Below are positions 46,413 to 56,844 of a DNA stretch of 64,000 nt, in pieces (the stretch's first letter is position 1; every line of letters starts with the position of its first letter). The stretch is from Chaenocephalus aceratus (taxonomy: Eukaryota > Chordata > Actinopteri > Perciformes > Channichthyidae), in NCBI GenBank assembly GCA_023974075.1, contig CM043790.1, positions 20,041,883-20,105,882 of the forward strand, written 5' to 3'. The notes under the pieces are model-generated. The model saw only the letters and a list, made by a program, of their open reading frames with translations, did not search any database and was not told the origin of the DNA. Made by a program: the position numbers and the translations under genes.

Positions 46413-46511
46413 ATCCCATAGTGAGACATCGAAACGGAGTGTTATGAATGAGAACTATAGGTTACTTACGTAACCCCAGGACTCAGAGTAACATGAAGTG
46501 AGATGTCTCAC
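46413..46511 (+). repeat. DIRS copy 1 internal complementary region
   Basis: The first half (TCCCATAGTGAGACATCG...GAATGAGAAC) is the complement of the left terminus, and the second half (TATAGGTTACTTACG...GAGATGTCTCAC) the complement of the right terminus, joined end to end. This is the DIRS circle-junction template. It lies just downstream of the recombinase gene. Confidence 0.9.
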
Positions 46512-46532
46512 AGACGGCCCTCCTTGCTATGG

Positions 46533-46755
46533 TGAAGCGAGAAGAGGTTGCTTATTTTGAATGACGCATGCGTCGTGGCGCAGGCTACTTATAGGGGGTG
46601 ATTTCCCCTGACGTTGACGTCAAGATCACCAGCCAATCAGGATTGGCGTAATGAGATTGATGCTTCTGTTTGCTCCGCGATGAGGCGCATCCCATAGTGA
46701 GACATCTCACTTCATGTTACTCTGAGCGCTGGGGTTACGTGAGTAACTTATAGTT
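46533..46755 (+). repeat. DIRS copy 1 right inverted terminal repeat
   Basis: Complementary to the left ITR, plus about 50 extra bases (46,706-46,755, ending GTAACTTATAG) that are unique to the right end and copied in the ICR. Confidence 0.88.
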
Positions 46756-47220
46756 TCTGACCCATTACTTCTCTTCTTTCTTCTATAAGAATAAAACACG
46801 GAGGACGGAGATCTCTTTTTGTCCCCCTCTTCTCCCCGCTGCAGCCTAGCAGTTGATCTCAAAGCACTCTCCCCTCTCCTGCAGGGATAAAAACTATATT
46901 TATATACTTTATATAGGTTGATACAGTAGCCCCTTTTTTTAAATAGTTTTTATAGGTGTTGCCATTTGTTTTGTGTAGCGTGGTTCTACAAGCAAGTCAA
47001 TGCATTAATTGGGTGGTATCAGAGAGTTACACGGGTCTGTAAATGCAATGAAAACAATTGGCCACAGCAAATAATTTATATTAAACATGTAATTTTTACT
47101 TTTGAATACTTTAGTACAAAGGATATCTTGAATAATTTAAGTGATATATGTGTACACATATAATCATTAGTCAAAAACAGGGCTACATTTGATTTAATTA
47201 AAAGGTATAATATGTGGTAA

Positions 47221-47312
47221 ACTGAAGAGCCCTTTGGGAGCCGAAAGAGCCGGCTCTTCTTGGTGAGCCAAATGATCCGGCTCAGCAAGAAGAGCCGGAA
47301 TTCCCATCACTA
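47221..47312 (-). repeat. hAT-like end with GAGCCGGCTC words
   Basis: Runs GAGCCCTTTGGGAG, GAGCCGGCTCTTCTTGG and ends AATTCCCATCACTA, whose complement TAGTGATGGGAATT is hAT-like. Possible partner of 40,727. Confidence 0.45.
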
Positions 47313-47388
47313 GAACAATGACTTCTTCTGCGAGGATTTATAAAAGCAGCTGGAATCCCTTAAGTTGCTATTGGATAAAAAAAGTTAG

Positions 47389-47466
47389 GAAACGCCCCTA
47401 TAGGAAACGCCCCTATAAGAAACGCCCCTATAGGAAACGCCTCCTTGCTGCGGTCTGCAGCCAGAC
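47389..47466. repeat. GGAAACGCCCCTATA tandem units and 38-bp arm, right
   Basis: Four tandem variants of a 15-bp GGAAACGCCCCTATA unit (47,391-47,440) precede the arm complementary to 40,676-40,713. It belongs to the Harbinger subterminal region. Confidence 0.85.
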
Positions 47467-47651
47467 CCTTCTCCAAAAAGCCCGCCAAAAAGCCGATCGC
47501 CCCGCCTACACTGCGTTGCTACCCCAGGTCCTAAACTGTAATAGAAATGCGCCACGGCCTCGGACGGCCAGCAAGGCAGCCCGAGGCCTGAGCGAGGACG
47601 CTTAGGGACGCTTAAACGGGGCTACCCCGCTGCAGTGGAAATGTGCCATTA

Positions 47652-50431
47652 GTGTCTGGGATACATGTCAGTGAAGTGAGCAGCCAGGTAGCAGGCAGTG
47701 GCCAGCTGGCACTGCTTTTGTGGCAAGGCATGCCGGCTCTAATGAAAGACAGTGAAATGAGTCAAACGCAAGCACTAATACTTTTGACCTTTTCTTAACC
47801 CGCTGATGAATGGGACTTTGTATGTAAATGAACACGGAAAAAAGTATATTCCCTTGTTACACAGTTATGGGAAGCTTTATGTTGAATCTAACCTACCTAC
47901 CATAAACCTCTCTGGATGAGTGCTTCTTAACTTGATTTTTCATCTGTCAAATTGATTTTGAAGTCAGTTCTCTGAGGGAGAAAAGTGCACATCTACATTA
48001 AGATTCTAGTTTCTTCTTAGTCCTCTAAAAAATTAAAATGCTGATTGTTACTCTTGCTGACATAAACAAGAAACACTTTTGAAGCAATTTATGTGAACAT
48101 CATGTATCCCAGAGTTTTATTTTGCCTTCTAGGAAATTATAGACATGGCTTACTATCTCACCCAGGTATTTTTAGCAGTCCTTTATCTTGTTGGCTTTAT
48201 TTGGTGATCCATCTACAGTACACACACAGTTATAATTATTGTGATACAAAACAACAGATAAACCGAAACTTGCTTTCACAGATTCATACATTCACATTTT
48301 TACAGATATTGATGAATAAATAATGAACCAAAGCTATCATTAAGATTGCATGTGAGTAGGAATTGTTAAAAGGCAAATGGGATAATGTGTGACTTGCCAA
48401 ACAGATTATCATTGTTTGCCAAAAATATGGACATCACCCACACTGGCCAATTGCATTTTAGTAACCTGTCAATCTTGGCCAGGTTACTAAGGTTACTTTT
48501 TTTGTGTATTTTACTCTCAATGGTATCATAATTAACAAAATGGACATAATGGTGCAGTGAAGCTAGTGAATGAGAAAATGTTCTCATAGTCTTCTCTACA
48601 ATCTGTATTCATTTTGCAAGTGGAGTCGCCCCTGGCTTGTCCATATGATATTTTGCAGGTTTATGTAACTCCACTCTGGCTCACTTTTCAGAGCCAAAGT
48701 TCGTGGCTTATGCAGTATAATGATTATACTTGCGCAAATATAGCTCAACTCGGTCTATATCTTTATAAACTAAATGTCAAATGTGCTCAGTGTAATCGTG
48801 GTTACTTGTGGAACCTGGTCCGATAAAATATTTACATTGTGCAATGTTTTGCTCAACATGTACTTATGTCTTTAGTTAAGTTAAGTCAAATAATACGGTT
48901 AAAATGCTGTGGTTAAGAGTGTGATTTAGATTGTGTCGTACTGAACTTCAATATGATTGACTATCTGATTCAGCACTATCATATGCATTTTTTGTTTCCT
49001 GAACATCTTTGGATGTTGAAGGTTTAGTCATCACATACTTGGACACTTCCTATCTTGCACTTGTTCAGCAAGGCTAATCACAATACTGCTGTTTCTACAT
49101 GAATTACTGTCAAAGTCTTGATACAACTGACACATTGCTTCTTTTCCCTTACTGCCAATGACATTCTGCATTCATGGTTGGATAGTACTACTCTCAGCAA
49201 AGTGTCCCATGCAGTCTCTTCTCCCCACTGAGCCAGTTTCTTCTCATCCCTCAATTTCACTTTATCATCTGAAAGTACAAATTGGGGCTTAATGTTCAAA
49301 TGAAATTCATTGAAGTATTTACATTACATTTAACAATGGTTGCATAATGTAGGAATTATAAAATATGTCAAACTGAACAGATTCACTCTCTGCTCTGTGC
49401 TATCTCATCATTAAGCCAACACATGCATTAGCAGGAAGATATCTTTACACACTCAATGTGTGGGTATGTGTTTTCTTTTTGCTCTCGTCCTTAAAAACAT
49501 TTGGTATTCGACTCGGGAAATGTTTGTGTTTCACTGCATGCTCATACATGATAACTTTAATGCATAGATGGTTGACATTTGAGAAAATCCAAGTTACCCT
49601 GACCATCCTCGAACAGAGCTGGTTGCCACATGATGACAATCACTGCAGTTCATTTGTATTCTACTATCCCGTTAAAGACTAGACAGCAGTATTAATTATG
49701 GGGGATGGAAACCTGAGCCGGGGAATCGAGTGGGGAAAAAAATAAATCTATTTGCTTGTCTCAAAAGCCTGGAACATCAATAGTCTCCACTTCATATCTT
49801 CAAACATCCTTATTACGACCCATTTCCTGTGAGACCGACAACAAAACTATCACTGCCTTGATTGCATCTAGGCTTAATGTGGCCACAGTATGCCTAATGT
49901 CCATCTGATTTTGATTGGACAAAACCAATTGGTTTGTAAGATGTTTGTGTTTTGACATGCCAGCTCTTTAAAGGAGGTAGATCATGCATAATAAAGCTTT
50001 TCTTCACACAATATGTTTAGATTTAAACCTAACACAGTCACACGGGGAATAACTTACATGTAATTACTGCATAGCTTACAGCTACCAAACACGTCTTATG
50101 TGAAGACGATTTATTCACATATCTATAATATGTCTACATATCTATAATGCATATCTCATATAGCTGTAATATGATTATTGAATCAATTGTTGGCATGTTA
50201 TTTACATTTTGAAGTATAACCCTTCTATAGTTTTACATTAGAATATTTTATTCATATTAATATATTTTTTAAATAACGTTTTTTATCTCATATATGCCGG
50301 GGCCTACTGTACATAGGGAATATTGGATATAACTAAACGTTTTTTTACAAACGACTTATCAATGTGTGTTTATTGCTTTTCTTTTTGCAATTTACAGTTA
50401 TATGAGCCTTTTATTTTTCTGTTTTTTGTAG
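47652..50431. other. Non-coding stretch, no gene recognised
   Basis: AT-rich unique sequence. Short open frames show no domains. It precedes the candidate exon at 50,432. Confidence 0.45.
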
Positions 50432-50506
50432 GTCCATGAAAGGGATGGATCCGCTGAAAATTGGTCGGGACTATGAATGGAAACCTCAACATTTGAAATT
50501 CAAACA
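50432..50506 (+). CDS. Candidate 75-bp internal exon of an unidentified host gene
   Basis: Preceded by a pyrimidine-rich tract and acceptor (TTTTCTGTTTTTTGTAG) and followed by a strong donor (GTGAGT at 50,507-50,512). Only one phase is open, giving SMKGMDPLKIGRDYEW then KPQHLKFK: one base, 24 codons and two bases, so the exon is phase-symmetric. I do not recognise the protein. Its composition (W, Y, charged residues) looks like real coding sequence rather than the AT-rich background. No neighbouring exon was found in the window. Chance occurrence cannot be excluded. Confidence 0.45.
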
Positions 50507-50512
50507 GTGAGT

Positions 50513-52081
50513 CAATCCCTATTTTTCTCTTTAGCTGCAATCACTCTGCATCACTCTTTACTGTTCTAGAAAGCCGGTGGATTTCTTACAGAACAGTTTA
50601 AGAAGAGATAACCAACACAAAGAACCAAGGCTATCGGTAATTGTGCTTGAAGATCCCTTTCTCAGTCAGTGGAGTCAACTTAAATTCACTGCAGTGTTTA
50701 GGAGTGAAATGAACAATTGTTTTTTTTTTGCTTCAACCTAATTTCCCATATACTTTAGAAAACAGCAGCAGCAGGAGTGATATGGGATTGTATTTTGTAT
50801 ATATATGTTTTTCCTCTTCTGCTTTAGTTTGGTAGTTTTGGTGACTGGGTGGAAGGTATAAACGTCTCAATTACTCCACACTCTTCAGAGGGATGCATTG
50901 ATGTGTTTTGCCGTTACCAATTATAACCAACCCTAACAAACCCAGAGACAATGCTGATACTTTCTCGGCACCCATGTTGTTCCAAATGCACCCCTTGTGT
51001 ACCTGCAGCTACACAACTATGAAGCCTTTGCATGGCTGGTATTTCATGCTGGTTTTTGACTTATTCCCAAGTGTTTGCATAATTAAAATGTAGGAAACGC
51101 TTCCTTTGATCAACCCTAATCTCATACTGCAATTTATTTTCTCATTTGTGTGCCAGAATGTGCCAATACCTTCAGTCCTTATTTAAAGGGTTTGTAAAAT
51201 CACAAAATACTGTAAAAGCTTTTGTGACACACTCCATCAATTCAACAAACGTGTAGAGCATTGATTAACATTTTATTTTAGGAACAGTTTTGTATTCATC
51301 ATTCATGAATCATTTGACATCCTCTTCAAATGGCCTTCAGAGAATACTCAGAATTGAGTATTTTCATCTCATGAATTGTGAATTGCTCTGTTGTGGTGGT
51401 TAACCTATAGAAGATAATAGACTGAAGTGATAGCAGTTTCTACAACTTCTAAAGTGAACAATGTACAAACACGCGCACACACAAACATCTATTAAAAACT
51501 ATAAACGGATACATAAGAAATACAAAAATGAAAGGACACCCAAAATACTTAAAGTCAATGCAATTTTCACAAAGTGTTTGCGAGTATTCTGATTGTCCTT
51601 TGTGCTACAATTTAAGAAAAAATACTACGCATCAGCACGAGAAGAAAGACATGAAGATGATCTGAAAAGGCAGGTGAAAAACAGAGAGATTAAAGCCTGT
51701 CTTTCAGCAAAGCAATCCACAACCAATATAAAGGGCTCTCCAAGCAGCACGCCTGCAGAGCAAGCATGTGTTTGTGCTCTTATCAGGCTGGAGTCATGCC
51801 ATATCAACCACAGCCTATGAAATATGAGATAACTTTGCACGAGATAGAACATTTGATGTTGACAGCAACTGATTGATGCACACTGTGAGGCAAAGGGAGA
51901 GCCTTCACATTTGCATGACACATCCTGGAGATTAGGTTTAAGGCCTTCAACCACCTGTGATAATTCTGTGCTGACGATGCTGAAGATTGTTTTCTCTGGA
52001 AGCAGACGCTGAAAGTAGATTGCTTTATGAATTATTTGGATTGGTATTTCAATTATACATTACAGAAAGTCTGCTAGACGT
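50513..52081. other. Non-coding stretch, no gene recognised
   Basis: Unique-looking intron-like sequence between the candidate exon and DIRS copy 2. No element ends seen. Confidence 0.45.
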
Positions 52082-52315
52082 CTATAGGTTACTTACGTAA
52101 CCCCAGTACTCAGAGTAACATGAAGTGAGATGTCTCACTATGGGATGCGCCTCAACGCGTATGCAAACAGAAGCATCAATCTCATCACGCCAATCCTGAT
52201 TGGCTGGTGATCTTGACGTCAACGTCAGGGAATCCACCCACCCTTTAAGTAGCTTGCGCTACGACGCAGCATCATTCAAAATAAGCACCTCTTCTCGCTT
52301 CGCCTTAGCAAGAAG
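52082..52315 (-). repeat. DIRS copy 2 right inverted terminal repeat
   Basis: Begins CTATAGGTTACTTACGTAAC on the + strand and runs through the GCCAATCCTGATTGGCTGG palindrome shared by all four DIRS ITRs in the window. Complementary to 59,642-59,833 inside its unique terminal 50 bases. Confidence 0.88.
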
Positions 52316-52324
52316 GGCCGTCTG

Positions 52325-52422
52325 GTGAGACATCTCACTTCATGTTACTCTGAGAACTGGGGTTAGGTAAGTAACTTATAGTTCTCATTCATAACACTCC
52401 GTTCGATATCTCACTATGGGAT
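52325..52422 (-). repeat. DIRS copy 2 internal complementary region
   Basis: GTGAGACATCTCACTTCATG...TAACTTATAG (right-end copy) joined to GTTCTCATTCATAACACTCC...CACTATGGGAT (left-end copy), the junction of the two termini as in copy 1. Confidence 0.88.
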
Positions 52423-52502
52423 ATTGAAACTCCCGTATTGCTAGACATGCTTATCTCGAAAATCACCAAAAACAACCAGAACTTAACAGGCAGAACTCTG
52501 TC

Positions 52503-53930
52503 TCAACACGGGACCCAGCACTGCGCGGGCCACACTTGGAGCAGAGACATCCTGTAAAAGTGCCTGTAAAAGTGGACAAAAGTGAGCGGCGAGGACCAGC
52601 TCGCTGCTGCACAAATGTCTTGGATGGAAACACCCTTGAACAAAGCCCAGGATGTAGCCAGACCACGAGTCGAATGAGCACGCAGGCCCGTTGGTGCCTG
52701 CAAACCCTGACTCGTATAAGCCAGAGCAATCACTTCCACAATCCAGTGGGAGAGCCGTTGCCTGGTAACGGGCTTGCCCTTCTGAGGGTTAGCCCAGGAT
52801 ATAAAGAGTTGGTCATTACAACGGAACTCTTTTGACCTGTCCATATAGATGCGTAAAGCACGAACTGGACACAGCAAATTCGGCCGCTGTTCCTCAGAGG
52901 AACACAGCGGCGGAGGAAATGCCACAATGTCAATTGGGGTACATGAGCCAACCACCTTAGGTATAAAGGCAGGGTTGGGCTTCAGCAACACTCTCGTTTG
53001 CCCCGGGGCAAACTGAGTGCACGAAGGATGTACAGAGAGTGCATGAATGTCACTGACTCGCTTGGCAGATGCCAGAGCCAGTAATAGCACTGTCTTCAGT
53101 GACAGGTGTTTCATGTCAGCTTCTTCCAGGGGTTCAAATGGAGGTCGAGTGAGCCCATCTAAAACCACTGCCAAGTCCCATAAGGGCACCAGTGACCTGG
53201 AAACAGGGAGGAGCCTGCGAGCCCCTTTCATAAAACGGCAGACCAAGGGATGTTGGCTAGCCGTCTTTCCCTCAAAGCCTACATGGCATGCAGCAATAGC
53301 AGCCAGGTACACTTTAATAGTAGAGAAAGCTCTGTGTTTATCAATTAAGTCCTGTAGAAATGATAAAATCACCCCGACAGGACGTTGAAAAGAGATGTGT
53401 CCTTCTTGAAGGCACCACTCCTCAAACACCCTCCACTTACAGTCATAGAGAGACCTGGTGGAGGAAGCTATTGCACTCTGAATAGTGTTTATCACCTTCT
53501 GAGGGAGAACCACTGTATTCAGATTGTACCACTCACGGGCCAGGCCCATAGTGCCAAGCGCTCTGGTTGTGGGTGAAATATCGCCCCCCCCCGCCTGAGA
53601 CAGTATGTCCCTGCGTAGTGGGAGCTGCCACAGCTGCCCGCACAGCAGCTGATATATCTCTGCCAGCCAGTACATTGCAGGCCAATGCGGAGCTATCAGG
53701 ATATGTGTGTGGCGTTGTTCTCTCACTCTGGCCAGAGTTGGAGGTATCAGAGCCAGGGGTGGGAACGCGTACAGAAGGACCGGAGGCCAAACGTGCGCAA
53801 GCGCGTCCACGCCTAACGGTGCGTTTAAATCGCGCATTGAAAAGAACAGCTGACATTGAGCATTTTCTTTTGATGCGAACAGATCTACCGCGGCTCGGCC
53901 GTAACGCACCCACAGCTGACTCACAATCAT
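52503..53930 (-). CDS. DIRS RNase H tail fused to tyrosine recombinase
   Basis: A 475-codon frame. Residues 1-115 are the end of the pol RNase H/connection (WVRYGRAAVDLFASKENAQ...); residues 125-475 are the recombinase. Catalytic positions visible are R291 (SAKRVSDIH), H419-x-x-R422 (RAHSTRGLA), W445 (ASWSSPL) and nucleophile Y455 (FVHFYRHFY). In copy 1 the RNase H and recombinase are in different, overlapping phases; here a G-run difference near codons 114-116 puts them in one frame. Just after Y455 a 12-bp duplication (CACTTTTACAGG twice) and a phase change replace the usual LDVSAPSV helix with unrelated residues, so activity is doubtful. Confidence 0.85.
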   Translation of the reverse strand: MIVSQLWVRYGRAAVDLFASKENAQCQLFFSMRDLNAPLGVDALAHVWPPVLLYAFPPLALIPPTLARVREQRHTHILIAPHWPAMYWLAEIYQLLCGQLWQLPLRRDILSQAGGGDISPTTRALGTMGLAREWYNLNTVVLPQKVINTIQSAIASSTRSLYDCKWRVFEEWCLQEGHISFQRPVGVILSFLQDLIDKHRAFSTIKVYLAAIAACHVGFEGKTASQHPLVCRFMKGARRLLPVSRSLVPLWDLAVVLDGLTRPPFEPLEEADMKHLSLKTVLLLALASAKRVSDIHALSVHPSCTQFAPGQTRVLLKPNPAFIPKVVGSCTPIDIVAFPPPLCSSEEQRPNLLCPVRALRIYMDRSKEFRCNDQLFISWANPQKGKPVTRQRLSHWIVEVIALAYTSQGLQAPTGLRAHSTRGLATSWALFKGVSIQDICAAASWSSPLTFVHFYRHFYRMSLLQVWPAQCWVPC

Positions 53931-55200
53931 TGGATGTAGAGTCCAGTCTGCATATAGTGGTGCACCTCTGGACAGCAGATCCGCCCCCGAGGTTCATCAC
54001 TCCTGGTACGTGCGTCGCTCTCAGAGAGAGGAGACGTCTGCAGCTCCATAAGATCAGTTTGCGTGCCAGCATGTGTAACTGGAGAGAACGCAAACCCCCT
54101 TGGCGGTTTATATACGATATAGTGGTTGTGTGGTCTGTCCTCACGAGGACATGATGTCCTCTGAGAAAAGGCAGAAAGCGTTTCAGCCCCCCCAGCCCGT
54201 CAGACATGCGTCTGTGGTGACCACCTTCCGCAATAGGACATCACCCATAGGTACGCCCCCTACTAGAAAAGTCGGGTGTAGCCAGTGGCGCAGTGCCATT
54301 ATGCATTTCATAGTGACCATCACTCTCCGCGCGCCATGACGCGCGGGGTCCAATCTGAGGGCAGCTACCCAGCGGTGAAACTCCCTCATGTGTAAGCGTC
54401 CCAGTCGTACCACCAGAATGGCTGACGCGCCAGCCCTGAAGGCTTTCACTCTCTCTGCTGACAAGCGGGCTGTAAAGGGCACCGAATTCAGGCGTAGGCC
54501 CAGGAAGAGTACAGTCTGGGCTGGAGACAACATGCTCTTTTCTGTGTTTATTACAAAACCCAGGTCGAGCAGGTGTTTTACGAGGGCATTCGTCTGCGTA
54601 ATAGCCTCTTGCTCCGACTGTGCGAGAAGGAGCCAATCGTCCAGATAAGTTGCCAGGCGAATACCCTGTTGTCTCAACGGGGCTATCGCGGCTTCCGTAC
54701 ACCGTACAAACACTCGCGGGCTGAGAGACAGACCGAAAGGGAAGTACTCTGTACTCGTAACAGACACCCTGAAAGGCGAACCTCAGATATTTCCTGTGTG
54801 GGTAATATACTGGGATGTGGAAATACGCATCTTTCAGGTCGACTGATGTGAACCAGTCGTTTTTGGCGCACGAGACGCAACAAAGATGTGTGAGTGAGCA
54901 TTCTGAATTTGTATCTTTTGAGATATTTGTTCAGAGCTCTCAAATCTAGTATAGGCCGAATTCCGTTCCCTCCTCGTTTGGGAACGAGGAAATACTTGGA
55001 ATAAAAGCCGCTCTGACTCTGTTCGGCGGGTATTATCGATGTAGCCTTCTTTTCTAGTAGCGAGAGGATCTCTTGCTCTAGATTATGGGCCGACTCTCCC
55101 CGGGCCTGTGAATGCAGAATGCCCGAGAAGTGAGGGGGGGTGACAGCGAATTGGAGCCTGTAGCCCCGTGTTACTGTCTTGAAAACCCAAGCAGAATCTG
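53870..55200 (-). pseudogene. DIRS reverse transcriptase and RNase H, copy 2
   Basis: The N-terminal part (frame 54,683-55,642) has QSGFYSKYFLVPKRGG and GIRPILDLRALNKYL, the first RT motifs. A frameshift near 54,870 leads through decayed sequence to the 54,183-54,767 frame with YFPFGLSLSPRVF, the active site LATYLDDWLLLAQS, and FVINTEKSMLSPAQ...FLGL. RNase H begins VVTTDACLTGWGG and, after another shift, continues with SDGLGGLKRFLPFLRGHHVL and HVPGVMNLG. All core RT motifs are present but in at least three phases. Confidence 0.9.
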
Positions 55201-55674
55201 TGAGCATCCTCCACTTGTCGCTTCTCAAAGCGAGCGGAGATGTCACAGCTCTGTCGTCTGCCCTCAGTGTCTCTATTTGTTGTGTTATGGGGCACTCTAG
55301 TGTCTGAACATGGTGGTACCCCAGGTTGACAACCCCGGCCAACACTGCGCATGCGTGTGGCGGTGGTGCCTTCACAATCCCGTCTATTATCCGCCTTTTG
55401 AGAGAGGCCGTAGCCGCTCTCAAAAGAGGGGCAGACGACAGACTGTTTATTGTTTTTATTTTCATTTTTATTGACTGCGCCCTTGGCTTCAAGCCTGGAA
55501 ACGACAGTGGAAAATGATTTATTTTGAAACAATAATGATGACATGTGTTTGTGTGACTTAAACAGGCAGCGGAACTTGCTGTCTTTGATTTTAAGTCCAT
55601 TTCCCTGATGGTGCGAACTTGAGGATGACGTTTTGGCATCACTCGAGGCGGCGGGAAGATGGGGGCATGGCGGC

Positions 55675-56844
55675 TAGTGTTAATTTCGTTGACTAAAACT
55701 ATGACGAAATATGTTCGTCAACGACCTTTTTTTCCATGACGAAAACGAGATGATGACGAGACGGCACCGACGGCAGTAAACAATAACTGTAACAAAATCA
55801 TCATGCAATATCGTTGACGAAAAGTGACGAGACGAAAATGTAGTTTACTAAATAAAATCTCTCTTTACTTTCGTTGACGAAAAATGAGGAGACGAAATAT
55901 TATCAAAGATAACGTTACATCTCTGATCAGTCAGTTTTTCTCCCAGCAGTTCCATTTCCGGTTCTGCGGCAGGGCAGCAGCTGTGTCTGTGCTGCGCGCG
56001 GCGGTACATTTGAATTACACCGGGCAGCGGCACAATATGAACTGTCAGGAAGACTCGGGTCTAACTCATGGTCTAACTAACCTTATTTAACAGAAAATAA
56101 ATGGCAACAACAGGGCTTGGGAGCAGTGGTCGCACTCGCGTTAACCGAATACCCCCCGTCAGCACGAGTGAGTGATAAATTGTGCACTCGACGGGTAATA
56201 ATGGATTATGACGGAAATGTTACAATCCTGTCCGTCAAAATGACTGACACCGAAAAAGTCTAAAGCCACACTGCTTGGGAGAAAGAAACAATGTGATATT
56301 TGGGCCCATTTTCGCTACAATGAGGCGGAGAAAAAAAGCGAATGCATTGTTTCATCGGAAGGGAAGCAATGTGGCCATAACACAGAGGTACAAACACCAC
56401 AAACCTGATCAGATCTCTCTGAAAAGCTGCTTTCTTAATCATTCAATCTGTGTTTTTCATCAAATAAGGACAAGATATAATCGTATTTATTTATATATAT
56501 ACTAAAATGACAAATTATTGGTTTGACTGAAATGTTCTATATAATCTGATGACTAAAAAATACTCAACAGTTTTCATTGACAAAAAGTAGACTAAAATAA
56601 TTAGTTTTCTTTGACTAAAATATGACTAAAATGCTCAGACTTTTAGTCGACTAAATCTTGACTAAAATAGTTACTGTTTTAGTCGACTAAAATAAGACTA
56701 AAATGCTCAGACTTTTAGTCGACTAAAACTTGACTAAATAAAAACAGGATGAAGGTGACTAAATATGACTAAAACTAAAAAGGAAATTTAACACAGGACT
56801 AAGACTAAAACAAAATAAAAAAATAGCTGACGAAATTAACACTA
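55675..56844. mobile_element. 1.17-kb hAT-like MITE inserted in DIRS gag
   Basis: Ends TAGTGTTAATTTCGT and ACGAAATTAACACTA are inverted repeats. GGCGGC flanks both sides (55,669-55,674 and 56,846-56,851), probably the core of an 8-bp target duplication with one base of drift. The interior is rich in GACGAAAA, GTCGACTAAA and ACTAAAAT tandem words. No transposase frame. It is younger than DIRS copy 2. Confidence 0.8.

Larger units (their letters stand above)
41239..46755 (+). mobile_element. DIRS-type retrotransposon, copy 1 (RT-deleted)
   Basis: DIRS elements integrate by a tyrosine recombinase, so they lack target duplications and instead have inverted terminal repeats and an internal complementary region (ICR). 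All are seen: left ITR 41,239-41,429, right ITR 46,533-46,755, ICR 46,413-46,511. Coding order is gag, a gutted RT region, RNase H remnant, YR. At 5.5 kb it is shorter than the insertion-free size of copy 2 (about 5.9 kb) because most of the RT is missing. Confidence 0.92.
40727..47312. mobile_element. Possible hAT-like element enclosing DIRS copy 1
   Basis: The left edge TAGTGAACGACGGGAGCCGGCTCT and the complement of the right edge (TAGTGATGGGAATTCCGGCT) look like ends of one hAT-type family with GAGCCGGCTCT subterminal words. No 8-bp duplication is seen, and no transposase is recognised in the non-DIRS parts (40,750-41,238 and 46,756-47,220). Tentative. Confidence 0.35.
35968..47648 (+). 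mobile_element. 11.7-kb PIF/Harbinger transposon with nested elements
   Basis: The left terminus TGGCGCATTTCCACTGCAGC and the complementary right terminus (ending GCTGCAGTGGAAATGTGCCA) form inverted repeats of over 40 bp with few mismatches, flanked by TTA on both sides. Inside are the two genes expected for Harbinger: a Myb/trihelix-like protein (+, 36.3-37.8 kb) and a transposase (-, 38.8-40.6 kb), in convergent arrangement. About 8 kb of its length is later insertions: a 1.3-kb element in the transposase gene and a 6.6-kb block including a DIRS retrotransposon. Harbinger-derived sequence totals roughly 4 kb. Confidence 0.9.

Noticed and set aside
41239..46755. An LTR retrotransposon interpretation for the DIRS copies
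   Set aside because: Ends are inverted, not direct; an internal complementary region and a tyrosine recombinase are present; integrase and target duplication are absent.
40727..47312. Confident hAT assignment for the block enclosing DIRS copy 1
   Set aside because: The ends look alike, but no 8-bp target duplication matches and no transposase is visible, so it is listed only as tentative.
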